A stretch of 37,479 nucleotides of DNA from Bryobacterales bacterium (lineage in GTDB: Bacteria; Acidobacteriota; Terriglobia; Bryobacterales; Bryobacteraceae): the NCBI GenBank assembly GCA_003157745.1, contig PMKM01000097.1, forward strand, positions 18,328-55,806, in the 5' to 3' direction. The position numbers and the translations under genes are program-made. The notes below the pieces were generated by a model that had not been told where the DNA came from, made no database searches, and worked only from the letters and a program-made list of their open reading frames with translations. Positions 24,195 through 31,766 of this stretch are shown here, one piece after another; positions within the stretch are counted from its first letter, which is position 1; the number at the start of each line of letters is the position of its first letter.

Positions 24195-24542
24195 CTAACT
24201 GCCGAGGCCGACCAGAAGCACGCCGATCAGGACCAGGCCGAGGCCAACCAACTTACTGCGATTGAACCGCTCGTGGAAGAACAGGCGGGCCCACAGCACG
24301 GTCCAGATATAGCCGACGGCGACCATGGGGAACAGGACCGAAAGCTGGCCGTGGCGGATGCCGAGGGCGTAGATCACCGAAGAGCCCATGTAGAGGCCAA
24401 CCCCCAGCGCGAGGCGCCAGTTGAACAGGCTCATCACGCCAGAGAGCCGGACGGCGCCGAGCTTGAGGAAGACCGCGCCGAAGCTCCCGATCACGGAGGC
24501 GACCAGCACCAGCAGCATGGAACTGAGAGGAGTGGACGTCAC
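24195..24542 (-). CDS. Half-size DMT/EamA-type membrane transporter subunit
   Basis: The 115-residue protein has four transmembrane helices and the EamA/SMR-like pattern (ASVIGSFGAVFLKLGA; LYMGSSVIYALGIRHGQLSVLFPMVAVGYIWTVLWARLFFHERFN). It overlaps the preceding gene by 4 bases (ATGA), and the two are similar in architecture. They likely form a heterodimer, as in ArnE/ArnF or SMR pairs, that moves a small amphipathic molecule or lipid-linked sugar across the inner membrane. The substrate is unknown. Confidence 0.85.
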   Translation of the reverse strand: MTSTPLSSMLLVLVASVIGSFGAVFLKLGAVRLSGVMSLFNWRLALGVGLYMGSSVIYALGIRHGQLSVLFPMVAVGYIWTVLWARLFFHERFNRSKLVGLGLVLIGVLLVGLGS

Positions 24543-24925
24543 TTCCGCTCACCCCGGCCGAGCAGAGCCACGCCCGCCATGATGCCGGCGATACCCACCA
24601 GTTTCAGCGGACTGAGCGTGTCCTTGAATATGAAGTAGGACAGCGCGGTCACCCACACGTAGGAGAGGCTGATGATGGGGTACATCAGCGAGAGTTCGCC
24701 TTCACGCAGCGCCAACACCATGAGCAGGGTGAACAGGCCGTAGAGCGTGTAGCCGGCGATGAGCGGGAGGTTGGTCAAGAGCGCGATCGGGTCCGGGCGG
24801 AAATGGTGCATGCCCGTCTTGATGAGGATCTGCGCGGCGGCGCTCAGCAGGGTGGCGCCGGCCATCATGAAGACCATGCGTCTGCGCTCGGCGGGGTGCG
24901 GAGTGGGTGTGGTGGTGGCGCTCAA
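24539..24925 (-). CDS. Half-size DMT/EamA-type membrane transporter subunit (partner)
   Basis: The 128-residue protein has a charged N-terminal tail and four transmembrane helices, with the segment LREGELSLMYPIISLSYVWVTALSYFIFKDTLSPLKLVGIAGIMAGVALLG, characteristic of the 4-TM DMT proteins. It precedes and overlaps its partner gene (24195-24542). A shared motif (RxGxLSxxxPxxxxxYxWT) suggests they arose by duplication. It is divergent from lepB, with a 78-base gap that must contain both promoters. Confidence 0.85.
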   Translation of the reverse strand: MSATTTPTPHPAERRRMVFMMAGATLLSAAAQILIKTGMHHFRPDPIALLTNLPLIAGYTLYGLFTLLMVLALREGELSLMYPIISLSYVWVTALSYFIFKDTLSPLKLVGIAGIMAGVALLGRGERK

Positions 24926-25003
24926 GATTTGTTGCCTCGCGGGAAGCCGGGATGGCGGACTGCCAGAACAGGATAGCAGGGATTGCGGTTACAATGAGAG
25001 GCT

Positions 25004-25798
25004 GTGGAAGAAATCAACACGGCGGCGGTGCAAGATCCGCCGCCTCCCCCGGCCAAAGCCGCGCCCGAACCGCCGCAGCGAGGGTTCCTCGCGGAGTGGA
25101 CCGTAACCGTCATCCTGCTGCTATTCGGCACGACGACGCTGGTGCAGGCATTCGTAGTCCCGACCGGCAGCATGGAAGACACCATCATGATTGGCGACCA
25201 CCTGCTGGTGGATAAACTCGCCTACGCGCCGGCGGGGCGGGTCGCGAAGTTCCTCCTGCCATACACCGAGCTCAAGCGCGGCGACATCATCGTGTTCCGC
25301 TACCCGGTCGACATCAAGCAGACGTTTGTGAAGCGCTGCATCGGCCTGCCGGGAGACCACATACGGATGCAGGACAAGCAACTCATCCTGAACGGCAAGG
25401 CGGTGAAGGAGCCGTACGTCGTTCACAAGACGCAGTACTTCGAGAGCTACCGCGACAATTTTCCCAACTCGCCCAACGTACACGTGGAAGCGGCGGCGAC
25501 GGATATGCTGTTGAACCACGTAAAGAACGGCGAGGTAGTGGTGCCGGACAACAGCTATTTCGCGATGGGCGACAATCGCGACAATTCGCTCGACAGCCGT
25601 TACTGGGGATTCGTGCCGCGGGAAAATATTATCGGTAAGCCGCTGCTGATTTATTGGTCGTACGATGCCACGACCCAGGCGCTGGTCGGGCCCGCGCTGG
25701 GCTATCGCCACGTGGTCGACCTGCTGGAGCATTTCCCGACCAAGACGCGCTGGAGCCGCACGTTTCACCTGATTCGCGGCTACCCGTTGAAGCCATGA
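25004..25798 (+). CDS. lepB: Signal peptidase I
   Basis: The 264-residue type I signal peptidase removes signal peptides from exported proteins. It has a Pro-rich cytoplasmic N-terminus, one transmembrane helix (about 31-50), nucleophile S56 in VPTGSMEDTI, the general base K110 in FVKRCIGLPGD, and the box E sequence FAMGDNRDNSLDSRYWGFVP. The extra segment between K110 and box E (about 120-180) is common in large LepB forms. The start is GTG at 25004. Its stop overlaps the start of the manC-like gene (ATGA), so the two share a transcript. Confidence 0.95.
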   Translation: MEEINTAAVQDPPPPPAKAAPEPPQRGFLAEWTVTVILLLFGTTTLVQAFVVPTGSMEDTIMIGDHLLVDKLAYAPAGRVAKFLLPYTELKRGDIIVFRYPVDIKQTFVKRCIGLPGDHIRMQDKQLILNGKAVKEPYVVHKTQYFESYRDNFPNSPNVHVEAAATDMLLNHVKNGEVVVPDNSYFAMGDNRDNSLDSRYWGFVPRENIIGKPLLIYWSYDATTQALVGPALGYRHVVDLLEHFPTKTRWSRTFHLIRGYPLKP

Positions 25799-26871
25799 AT
25801 AGCCACTGTTACGGACTGATTTTGGCCGGAGGACGCGGCACGCGCTTCTGGCCGCGGAGCCGCCGCCGCTCCTCGAAGCAAGTACTGAACGTGGTGGGCG
25901 CGCGATCGCTGATCCAGGCGACGGTGGACCGCCTGGCGCCGGTGATTCCGCCGGAGCGGATCTGGGTGCTGACCAACCATCACCTGCGCGACACGATCGT
26001 GGCGCAGCTTCCGGAAGTGCCGAAAGCGCAGATACTGGCCGAACCGGCGCAGCGCAACACGGCGCCGGCGATCGGGTTGGCGGCGCAGATTCTGTACTCG
26101 CTCGATCCGCAGGCGGTGATGGGTATCTTCCCCGCCGATCACGTGATTGGCCGGCTGCCGGCCTATCGCAATGTGCTGCGAGCGGCGTTTCGCGGGGCTG
26201 CAGAGGGACGGCTGATGGTGGTGGGCGTGCAGCCGCGCTGGCCCGAAACCGGTTACGGGTACATCGAATTTCCGCGCGGCGTCCAGGCCGGTAGCGCCCA
26301 GCCGATTCCAGTGAGACGGTTCCGCGAGAAGCCGGCGGCGGCGCAGGCGAAACGCTATGTGGCGGCGGGCAACTACTATTGGAACTCGGGGATGTTCTTC
26401 TGGCGCACCGGAATTTTGCTCGAGCAATTGCGGCAGCACCTGCCGAAGACGGCGATGCTGCTGGCTTCCCTGCCCCGATTCGGCGCGCGGCAATTCGCGG
26501 CCAGGCTGGCGGAGACGTTTCCCCTGTGCGACAACATTTCCATCGACTACGCGGTGATGGAAAAGGCGGACGAGGTGAGTGGCATCGCGGCCGCGGATTT
26601 CGGCTGGAACGACGTTGGAAGCTGGAACGCGGTGTATGAGCTGCTGCCCGGCGATGGCGACGGCAACGTGGTGGCGGGCGACTCGATTTGCCTGGGGGCG
26701 CACCATAACTTCGTCGATGCGCGCGGCAAGATGGTGGCGCTGGTCGGCGTCGAAGACCTGATTGTGATCGATACGCCGGACGCGCTGCTGGTCGCGCGCC
26801 GCGACCTGGCGCAGCGGGTTGGCGAAGTGGTGAAGGCGCTCGAAGAGCGGAAGCGGGAAGATCTGCTGTAG
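25795..26871 (+). CDS. Mannose-1-phosphate guanylyltransferase
   Basis: The 358-residue enzyme makes GDP-mannose from mannose-1-phosphate and GTP, feeding capsule, O-antigen or exopolysaccharide. It has the nucleotidyltransferase signature LILAGGRGTRFWPRSRRRSSKQ near residue 8, the GIFPADHVI segment, the ETGYGYIEFP motif, FREKP, the YYWNSGMFFWR motif and a final FGWNDVGSWNAVYELL. The C-terminal isomerase domain of bifunctional ManC/AlgA enzymes is absent, so it is the short, monofunctional type. The start ATG at 25795 overlaps the lepB stop. Confidence 0.94.
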   Translation: MNSHCYGLILAGGRGTRFWPRSRRRSSKQVLNVVGARSLIQATVDRLAPVIPPERIWVLTNHHLRDTIVAQLPEVPKAQILAEPAQRNTAPAIGLAAQILYSLDPQAVMGIFPADHVIGRLPAYRNVLRAAFRGAAEGRLMVVGVQPRWPETGYGYIEFPRGVQAGSAQPIPVRRFREKPAAAQAKRYVAAGNYYWNSGMFFWRTGILLEQLRQHLPKTAMLLASLPRFGARQFAARLAETFPLCDNISIDYAVMEKADEVSGIAAADFGWNDVGSWNAVYELLPGDGDGNVVAGDSICLGAHHNFVDARGKMVALVGVEDLIVIDTPDALLVARRDLAQRVGEVVKALEERKREDLL

Positions 26872-27003
26872 GGCCGATTGCCGTCAGAATGACTCAATGC
26901 CGCCGCTGCGACTCTCGCAGTCAGGAAACAGGCGCGTTGCGCGGGTACGCTCCGGAGACCCGCTGGAAGGCGGCCGGCCCTTTTCGCCGTCGCATGGTCG
27001 ATT

Positions 27004-27342
27004 TCACACCTTCATCAGCTCGGCGATGCGGGTGAGCCATTGCCGCCAGTTTGTGACGCCCTCGTCCCAGCCTCCCGGCGTGACCTGCGGCAGAAACATC
27101 CGCTCGAATTCCACGTCAAGTTGAGCATCGTCGCGACACGACGCGAGGAAACGCGCAATGTCGGCCCGGACCCTCTCGGCAGATCCGGGATCGTTGGCAG
27201 TGTCTTTTCGAAACGCCGATAACACGTCCGCCAGACTTCCGCCATAGATGTCGAAGTCCTGATGGAAATAACCTCCGATCAGCGCATCCAGGTCGGGAAA
27301 CTCCTGCGTTCCTTCGGGATGGGTACTCTTTCCCATGAGCAT
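27004..27342 (-). CDS. CdiI-like immunity protein
   Basis: This 112-residue acidic protein has the pattern FPDLDALIGGYFHQDFDIYGGSLADVLSAF near its start and a C-terminal WRQWL-type helix. The YFHQDFD signature is that of the CdiI_2-type contact-dependent-inhibition immunity family, small cytoplasmic proteins that bind and block a cognate toxin. It begins 13 bases after the stop of the toxin gene on the same strand, as a toxin-immunity pair should. Translation may start at ATG 27342 or at ATG 27336; the latter is 9 bases from a GAGG site. The pairing with this particular toxin is inferred from position. Confidence 0.85.
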   Translation of the reverse strand: MLMGKSTHPEGTQEFPDLDALIGGYFHQDFDIYGGSLADVLSAFRKDTANDPGSAERVRADIARFLASCRDDAQLDVEFERMFLPQVTPGGWDEGVTNWRQWLTRIAELMKV

Positions 27343-27355
27343 ACGCCTCGGTTTC

Positions 27356-28165
27356 CTATGGAATCGGGAAGGCTGTCAATATGAAATGAAGTTTACCATG
27401 AACCCGCGTGGCCTTTAGCACTATCAGCGCCTTGCGCATATTGCATAATGCCCCGGTGCGGCGCACGACGCCGTAACCGATGTCTTTGGTAGCCGTGTAT
27501 ATAAAGCGGTAGTTGGACAACCGCGGACCCGCCGCCCAGCTGCGGATCAGTGGGGCCTCTTTGCGCATGGCGTCCGAGACGACATCCTCGGCGACACGCA
27601 GCGAAGGAAAGGAACTGGCTGCCGATATGCGCCCTTCCGCCAAGAGCCTCGCTCGTAGTTGCCCTTCGGTGCGGCCCACGTGTTTGAGGATTGTGTGCCC
27701 ACCCGCCGCCTCATGCTCGACCAGCGCAATCCTTCCAGCCCGGACGCTGGCGATGCGGGCCGCTGCCACCGCCGCCGCGACCATGACAGGGACGGCGACG
27801 TCGAGAATAATTCCGGTGCGCTCGGCGGTCTTTGCGCTTGCGCCCAGTTTGTAGGCGACCGCCTCACCCGCCTGCTGCGTTAGCGTCTTGGTGGGCTCGC
27901 CAGTCCATACCTCGCGGACTCCGGTACCGAACGTATCGGTGCCGTGCGCCGCGAGCACCACGCCCCCGACCTTCGTGAGCATCGTGGGCTCCGGCGCCAA
28001 CAATAGCGCACCACCGCCAATCAGTTCCAGCGCGCCGCCAATCACCATGGCGCCACCGGAGAGGCGGTTCATCAGAATTTCATGAGTGCTGACATGCGCT
28101 CCCCGCAACACCGCCGAAAGTTGCACCGGCGAGAGAACAACCCGCAAGCCGTCTTCTTCTGGCAC
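27356..28165 (-). CDS. Polymorphic-toxin-type protein with C-terminal RNase A-like (CdiA-CT) domain
   Basis: The 269-residue protein has two parts. Residues 1-145 hold a small polar start (LSPVQLSAVLRG) and three hydrophobic Gly/Ala-rich stretches (about 38-58, 63-75 and 118-145). Residues 148-269 match the bacterial CdiA-CT RNase A-like domain: HEAAGGHTILKHVGRTEGQLRARLLAEGRISAASSF ... ALIVLKATRVHGKLHFILTAFPIP. By spacing, H162 and R173 are candidates for the catalytic His and Arg of the Yersinia toxin, and T264 for its Thr; the Tyr position is F266. The toxin would cleave RNA in a target cell. The start is GTG at 28165, with GGGGA upstream. No delivery genes are nearby. Confidence 0.82.
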   Translation of the reverse strand: MPEEDGLRVVLSPVQLSAVLRGAHVSTHEILMNRLSGGAMVIGGALELIGGGALLLAPEPTMLTKVGGVVLAAHGTDTFGTGVREVWTGEPTKTLTQQAGEAVAYKLGASAKTAERTGIILDVAVPVMVAAAVAAARIASVRAGRIALVEHEAAGGHTILKHVGRTEGQLRARLLAEGRISAASSFPSLRVAEDVVSDAMRKEAPLIRSWAAGPRLSNYRFIYTATKDIGYGVVRRTGALCNMRKALIVLKATRVHGKLHFILTAFPIP

Positions 28166-28247
28166 AGCGTCCCCATCCTATCAGACAAGCGCACCCGTTG
28201 GGTGGAAACTCGGGAAATCGAAAAGGGTCGTCCGTTTCCTTTGCCCT

Positions 28248-29258
28248 CTAATGCTTCACGTAGGTCTTTTCGAACTTGTTCCGGGTGTTGACGACGGTGA
28301 AGGTGCCGTTTCTCTCGGCGGTCACTTTGATCCACTTGCCTTCGCAATTGGCGTCGACGTTGGCGATGAAGGTGTCGGGCGAGTTGTGCTGCTTGTCGGC
28401 ATCGATGGCGTAGTGCAGTTGCCAGATATCGAGCAGGCCGCGGGTGTCGTGCAAGGTCTGCCAGACTTCGGCGGTGCCGCCCTTATGCGGGCCATTATCG
28501 ACCAGCGCGACGCGCGGCGAAACGGCGTGCACGAAGGCGGCCGAACTGGAGAGGTCGGATCCGTGGTGCGAAACGAGTAGAAAATCCACCGGACCGATCT
28601 TGTTGTTGGGGCAGACGAGCTGGTATTCGCGGTCCCTGGTCAGATCGCCCATATCCAACATGCGGAAGTCCTCGTAGGTGATGAGGACGCCGATCGACTG
28701 GCCATTCTCGTCGTTGGTCACGGGCGGCAGATCGTCGGCGTTGCAGGCGGGATTGGGGGCGCCGGCGTCGGGCAGGGGCAGGCCGAGCACGTTGCCGCCG
28801 GCGGAGAGGACCTGCACGTCGATGCCTTTGACGGGGATGGTGCGGCCCGCCTCGACGCGCAAGTGGTCGCCCTTGGCGCGCACGGAGGCGTATTCGTTGA
28901 AGAGAATCTGCCCGTCCTTGTCCTTCTCGACGCTGCTGCCGTGGTCGACGAAGTGGACGATGGGGATCTTCTGGGCGAGTTGGTAGACGCCGCCGACGTG
29001 GTCCATGTGGAAGTGGGTGACCAGCATCCAGTCGATTTTCCTGACGTGGGCGGCTTTGGCGGCGGCCAGGATGCGGTCGGCGTCGCGACCATTGTGGCCG
29101 GGCCAACCGGCGTCGATCAACAGAGAATCGCCGGCGGGCGTAACCAGCAAGGTGGCTTGGCCTCCCTCGACGTCAATCGCGTAAATCTGCAGGGCCGGGG
29201 CGGCGGACAGCGCGACGGCCGAGACGACCGCCAGCGCCAGGGCGACGAGAGCTCTCAT
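28248..29258 (-). CDS. Secreted MBL-fold hydrolase (ComEC C-terminal-like)
   Basis: The 336-residue protein has a signal peptide (MRALVALALAVVSAVALSAAPA) and a metallo-beta-lactamase fold. Metal ligands are visible in THFHMDHVGG, later in a MGDLT aspartate and in LLVSHHGSD. Such ComEC-like hydrolases act on phosphodiesters or related substrates and are common in Acidobacteriota. The mature enzyme is likely periplasmic or extracellular. The ATG at 29258 begins exactly at the signal peptide; the longer in-frame extension upstream is an artefact. It is divergent from the zinc-ribbon gene at 29373 and has three short repeats in between. Confidence 0.9.
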   Translation of the reverse strand: MRALVALALAVVSAVALSAAPALQIYAIDVEGGQATLLVTPAGDSLLIDAGWPGHNGRDADRILAAAKAAHVRKIDWMLVTHFHMDHVGGVYQLAQKIPIVHFVDHGSSVEKDKDGQILFNEYASVRAKGDHLRVEAGRTIPVKGIDVQVLSAGGNVLGLPLPDAGAPNPACNADDLPPVTNDENGQSIGVLITYEDFRMLDMGDLTRDREYQLVCPNNKIGPVDFLLVSHHGSDLSSSAAFVHAVSPRVALVDNGPHKGGTAEVWQTLHDTRGLLDIWQLHYAIDADKQHNSPDTFIANVDANCEGKWIKVTAERNGTFTVVNTRNKFEKTYVKH

Positions 29259-29305
29259 AGGCGCAATCTTAACATGGCGATTTGGACGGGGCATGTTACA
29301 GGCAC

Positions 29306-29341
29306 GTTGCGGGGCATGTTGCGGGGCATATTGCGGAACAT
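29306..29341. repeat. Three tandem 12-bp repeats
   Basis: GTTGCGGGGCAT (29306-29317) is followed by an identical unit (29318-29329) and a variant ATTGCGGAACAT (29330-29341). The array lies in the 114-base divergent gap between the MBL hydrolase and the zinc-ribbon gene. It may be replication slippage or an array of binding sites. Confidence 0.75.
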
Positions 29342-29372
29342 CGCGCAGTTGCGTAACGTATTGATAAGTAGC

Positions 29373-29825
29373 ATGCCGTTTTGCACACAATGCGGAAACG
29401 CGGTGACGGCCCTCGACCAGTTCTGCTGGCGCTGCGGGGCGCGACAACCGGGCTCGTTCGTGCCGCCGCCCGGGCCGGACCCGTTGGCCGGCGTTACGCC
29501 GCGGACGGCGGCGGTGCTGAGCTACGTGCCCGGCATAGGCTGGATTGCGTGCATCATCTGGCTGGCGTCCGACCGCTTCCGGCACGACAGGACGGTGCGG
29601 TTCCACGCGTTTCAGGGCCTCTACCTGTTCGTGGCGTGGCTGATGAATTCCTGGGTGGTGCACCCGCTCTGCACCGTGGCGACGCCGCACATGGAAATCG
29701 ACAAGCTGATCCACCTGGCGCTGATCATTGCAGCCGTGTTCATGATGATCAAGGCCGCCCACGACCAGGCCTATTCGCTGCCGCTGTTCGGAGAGCTGGC
29801 TGCGCGGTCGGTGGCGGAGAGCTAA
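29373..29825 (+). CDS. Zinc-ribbon membrane protein (DUF4870-like)
   Basis: The 150-residue product starts with a zinc ribbon (FCTQCGNAV and FCWRCGARQ) and a Pro-rich linker, then about three transmembrane helices (LSYVPGIGWIACIIWLAS; VRFHAFQGLYLFVAWLMNSWVV; LIHLALIIAAVFMMIKAA). The segment DRTVRFHAFQGLYL is typical of DUF4870/TMEM-type small membrane proteins of unknown role. The ATG at 29373 is directly at the ribbon. It reads toward argC, but a palindrome and a promoter-like sequence separate it from argC. Confidence 0.85.
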   Translation: MPFCTQCGNAVTALDQFCWRCGARQPGSFVPPPGPDPLAGVTPRTAAVLSYVPGIGWIACIIWLASDRFRHDRTVRFHAFQGLYLFVAWLMNSWVVHPLCTVATPHMEIDKLIHLALIIAAVFMMIKAAHDQAYSLPLFGELAARSVAES

Positions 29826-29892
29826 GACCGGCGCGGTTCATTCGTTGCGACATTCTCCTTTCGAGGCGGCGTGTGATGCCCGAACAGAAGAA

Positions 29893-29910
29893 TGTCGAGA
29901 ACTCTCGACA
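29893..29910. repeat. Perfect palindrome upstream of argC
   Basis: TGTCGAGA (29893-29900) and TCTCGACA (29903-29910) form an 8-bp inverted repeat with a 2-base centre. Almost the same arms occur at window start (8-29). It could be a terminator for the zinc-ribbon gene, an operator for argC, or a dispersed palindrome. Confidence 0.6.
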
Positions 29911-29949
29911 CAGCAGGCCTGGAGTCCTACGCCACGAATACGGCCGTGG

Positions 29950-29978
29950 TATAATTATTCATTACAGAGAATAAACAA
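29950..29978 (+). promoter_or_regulatory. argC promoter -10 region with an ARG-box-like AT-rich site
   Basis: TATAAT (29950-29955) is a perfect -10 in an AT-rich island (TATAATTATTCATTACAGAG) that stands out from the GC-rich surroundings. On the minus strand ATGAATAATTATA resembles half of an ArgR-type ARG box, overlapping the -10. If ArgR regulates this operon, this is where it would bind. No clear -35 is seen. Confidence 0.4.
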
Positions 29979-29982
29979 TCAC

Positions 29983-30990
29983 ATGAAAGCAAAAGTCGGC
30001 ATTGTCGGATACCGCGGGTACAGCGGGGTGGAACTGGTGCGGATTCTGGCGCGACACCCGGGCGTGGAAACGTGTTTGCTGGAGCATCGGGAGGAGACCG
30101 GGCCGGCGTCGCCGATCCTCCATGCGGAGCCGCCGGAATGTCTGCCGTGCGACCCGCAAGTGGTTCATGCCGAAGGCCTTGCGGTGGTGTTTCTGGCCAC
30201 GCCGCCGGAGGTTTCGATGAAGCTGGCGCCGCCCATGCTGGACGCGGGAGCGCGCGTCGTCGACCTGAGCGGGGCGTTCCGTCTGCGCACGCCGGCGAAC
30301 TATTTGGCCTGGTATAAAGAGACGCACACGCAGCCGGAACTGCTGACGCAGGCGGCTTATGGGTTGCCCGAATTCTACCGCGATCAGATCCCCGGGGCGC
30401 GCCTGGTGGCAAATCCAGGATGCTATCCGACGGCGGCGAACCTGGCGATCCGGCCGTTGCTTGAAGCGGGCGTGATCGACCGTGGGGCGGGCATCGTTTG
30501 CGACGCCAAGAGCGGCGTCAGCGGAGCCGGGCGCAAGCCGACGCTGAAGACGAGCTTTTGCGAGGTGACGGAGAACTTCTCGGCCTATTCGATCCTGCGC
30601 CACCGTCACGTGCCGGAGGTCTTGCAGGTGAGCGGGCTCGAAGAGGGCGAGTTCAGCTTCACGGCGCAACTGTTGCCGCTCGACCGGGGGATTCTGGAAA
30701 CGATTTACTTCCGCGCGCGCGGCGTGGGATCGGCCGAGGATCTACTGGCGATCTACGAGAAACGCTATGCGGGCGAGCCGTTCGTGCGGCTATATGAGGC
30801 GGGACACGTGCCGGATCTGCACGCGGTGGCGCACACGAACTTCTGCGACATAGGCGTCACGCTGGACGCGAGGACGGGGCGCGCGGTGGTGGTGAGCGCG
30901 ATCGACAACCTGGTGAAGGGCGCCGCCGGGCAGGCGATCCAGAACATGAACCTGCTGCTCGGGTACCCGGAAACCGAGGGGCTGCGGTGA
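29983..30990 (+). CDS. argC: N-acetyl-gamma-glutamyl-phosphate reductase
   Basis: The 335-residue enzyme reduces N-acetylglutamyl phosphate to the semialdehyde in arginine synthesis, using NADPH. It begins MKAKVGIVGYRGYSGVELVRIL (dinucleotide-binding loop), has the catalytic C147 in NPGCYPTA, the KSGVSGAGRKPTL motif and HRHVPEV near the second catalytic region. The start is ATG at 29983; an upstream in-frame extension has no support. It overlaps argB by 4 bases (GTGA), forming an operon with argB and the NAGS gene. Confidence 0.96.
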   Translation: MKAKVGIVGYRGYSGVELVRILARHPGVETCLLEHREETGPASPILHAEPPECLPCDPQVVHAEGLAVVFLATPPEVSMKLAPPMLDAGARVVDLSGAFRLRTPANYLAWYKETHTQPELLTQAAYGLPEFYRDQIPGARLVANPGCYPTAANLAIRPLLEAGVIDRGAGIVCDAKSGVSGAGRKPTLKTSFCEVTENFSAYSILRHRHVPEVLQVSGLEEGEFSFTAQLLPLDRGILETIYFRARGVGSAEDLLAIYEKRYAGEPFVRLYEAGHVPDLHAVAHTNFCDIGVTLDARTGRAVVVSAIDNLVKGAAGQAIQNMNLLLGYPETEGLR

Positions 30991-31766
30991 AGCGCGTACT
31001 GGTGAAACTGGGCGGGACGCTGCTGGACGACGCGGGGTCGCGCGAGCGGCTGGCGGGCGAGATCGCGGCGGTCGCGGCCAGCGGCATCGAGCTGGTGGTG
31101 GTGCACGGCGGCGGCAAGCAAATGACGCGGTACCTGACGGAGCGCGGCATCGAGAGCCGCTTCGTGGGCGGCCTGCGGGTGACTACGCCGGAGACGGTGG
31201 ACGCGGTGCTGAAGGTGTTCGCGGGCACCGTGAATCACGAGCTGGTGGCGAGTCTGATCCGGGCAGGGGCGCTGGCGGTGGGGTTGACCGGGATCGACGC
31301 GTTGCTGACGGAGGCGGAGCAACTCGACCCGGCGCTGGGCGCGGTGGGACGGGTGACGCGATCGAATGCGGGGTTGCTGGAGCTGTTGGCGGCGAGCCGC
31401 TATCTGCCGGTGGTGGCGTGCGTGGCGGGAGATCGCCAGGGCAACATCTACAACGTGAACGCGGACCAGATGGCGGTGGCGTGCGCGGCGGCATTCGGGG
31501 CGCAACAACTGATTTTCCTGACCGATGTGGCGGGCGTAATGGATGGGTCGAAGCAGGTGCGGGCGCGGCTGACGGCGGAGGAGAGCCGTGGGTTGATCGC
31601 CGCCGGGGTCGCCACGGGCGGCATGCAGGCGAAGCTGAACGCGGCGCTGGCGGCGCTCGATGCCGGTGTGGCGGAAGTGCGCATCGCGCCCGGGGCGGTA
31701 GAGGGCGGTCTGGCGCGTATTTTGCAGGGAGAGGCGCTGGGAACGCGCCTGGATCGAGAGCCATGA
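30987..31766 (+). CDS. argB: Acetylglutamate kinase
   Basis: The 259-residue amino-acid-kinase-fold enzyme phosphorylates N-acetylglutamate. Visible motifs are VKLGGTLLDD, VVHGGGKQM with TRYLTERGIESRFVGGLRVTTPET, NVNADQMAVACAAAFGA and LTDVAGVMD. It lacks the N-terminal helix found in arginine-inhibited kinases, so end-product control probably acts on another step. The GTG start overlaps the argC stop, and its own stop overlaps the next start (ATGA). Confidence 0.96.
   Translation: MKRVLVKLGGTLLDDAGSRERLAGEIAAVAASGIELVVVHGGGKQMTRYLTERGIESRFVGGLRVTTPETVDAVLKVFAGTVNHELVASLIRAGALAVGLTGIDALLTEAEQLDPALGAVGRVTRSNAGLLELLAASRYLPVVACVAGDRQGNIYNVNADQMAVACAAAFGAQQLIFLTDVAGVMDGSKQVRARLTAEESRGLIAAGVATGGMQAKLNAALAALDAGVAEVRIAPGAVEGGLARILQGEALGTRLDREP

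Noticed and set aside
29259-29762. N-terminal extension of the MBL hydrolase frame
   Set aside because: It would bury the signal peptide and overlap the divergent zinc-ribbon gene; the ATG at 29258 is the natural start.
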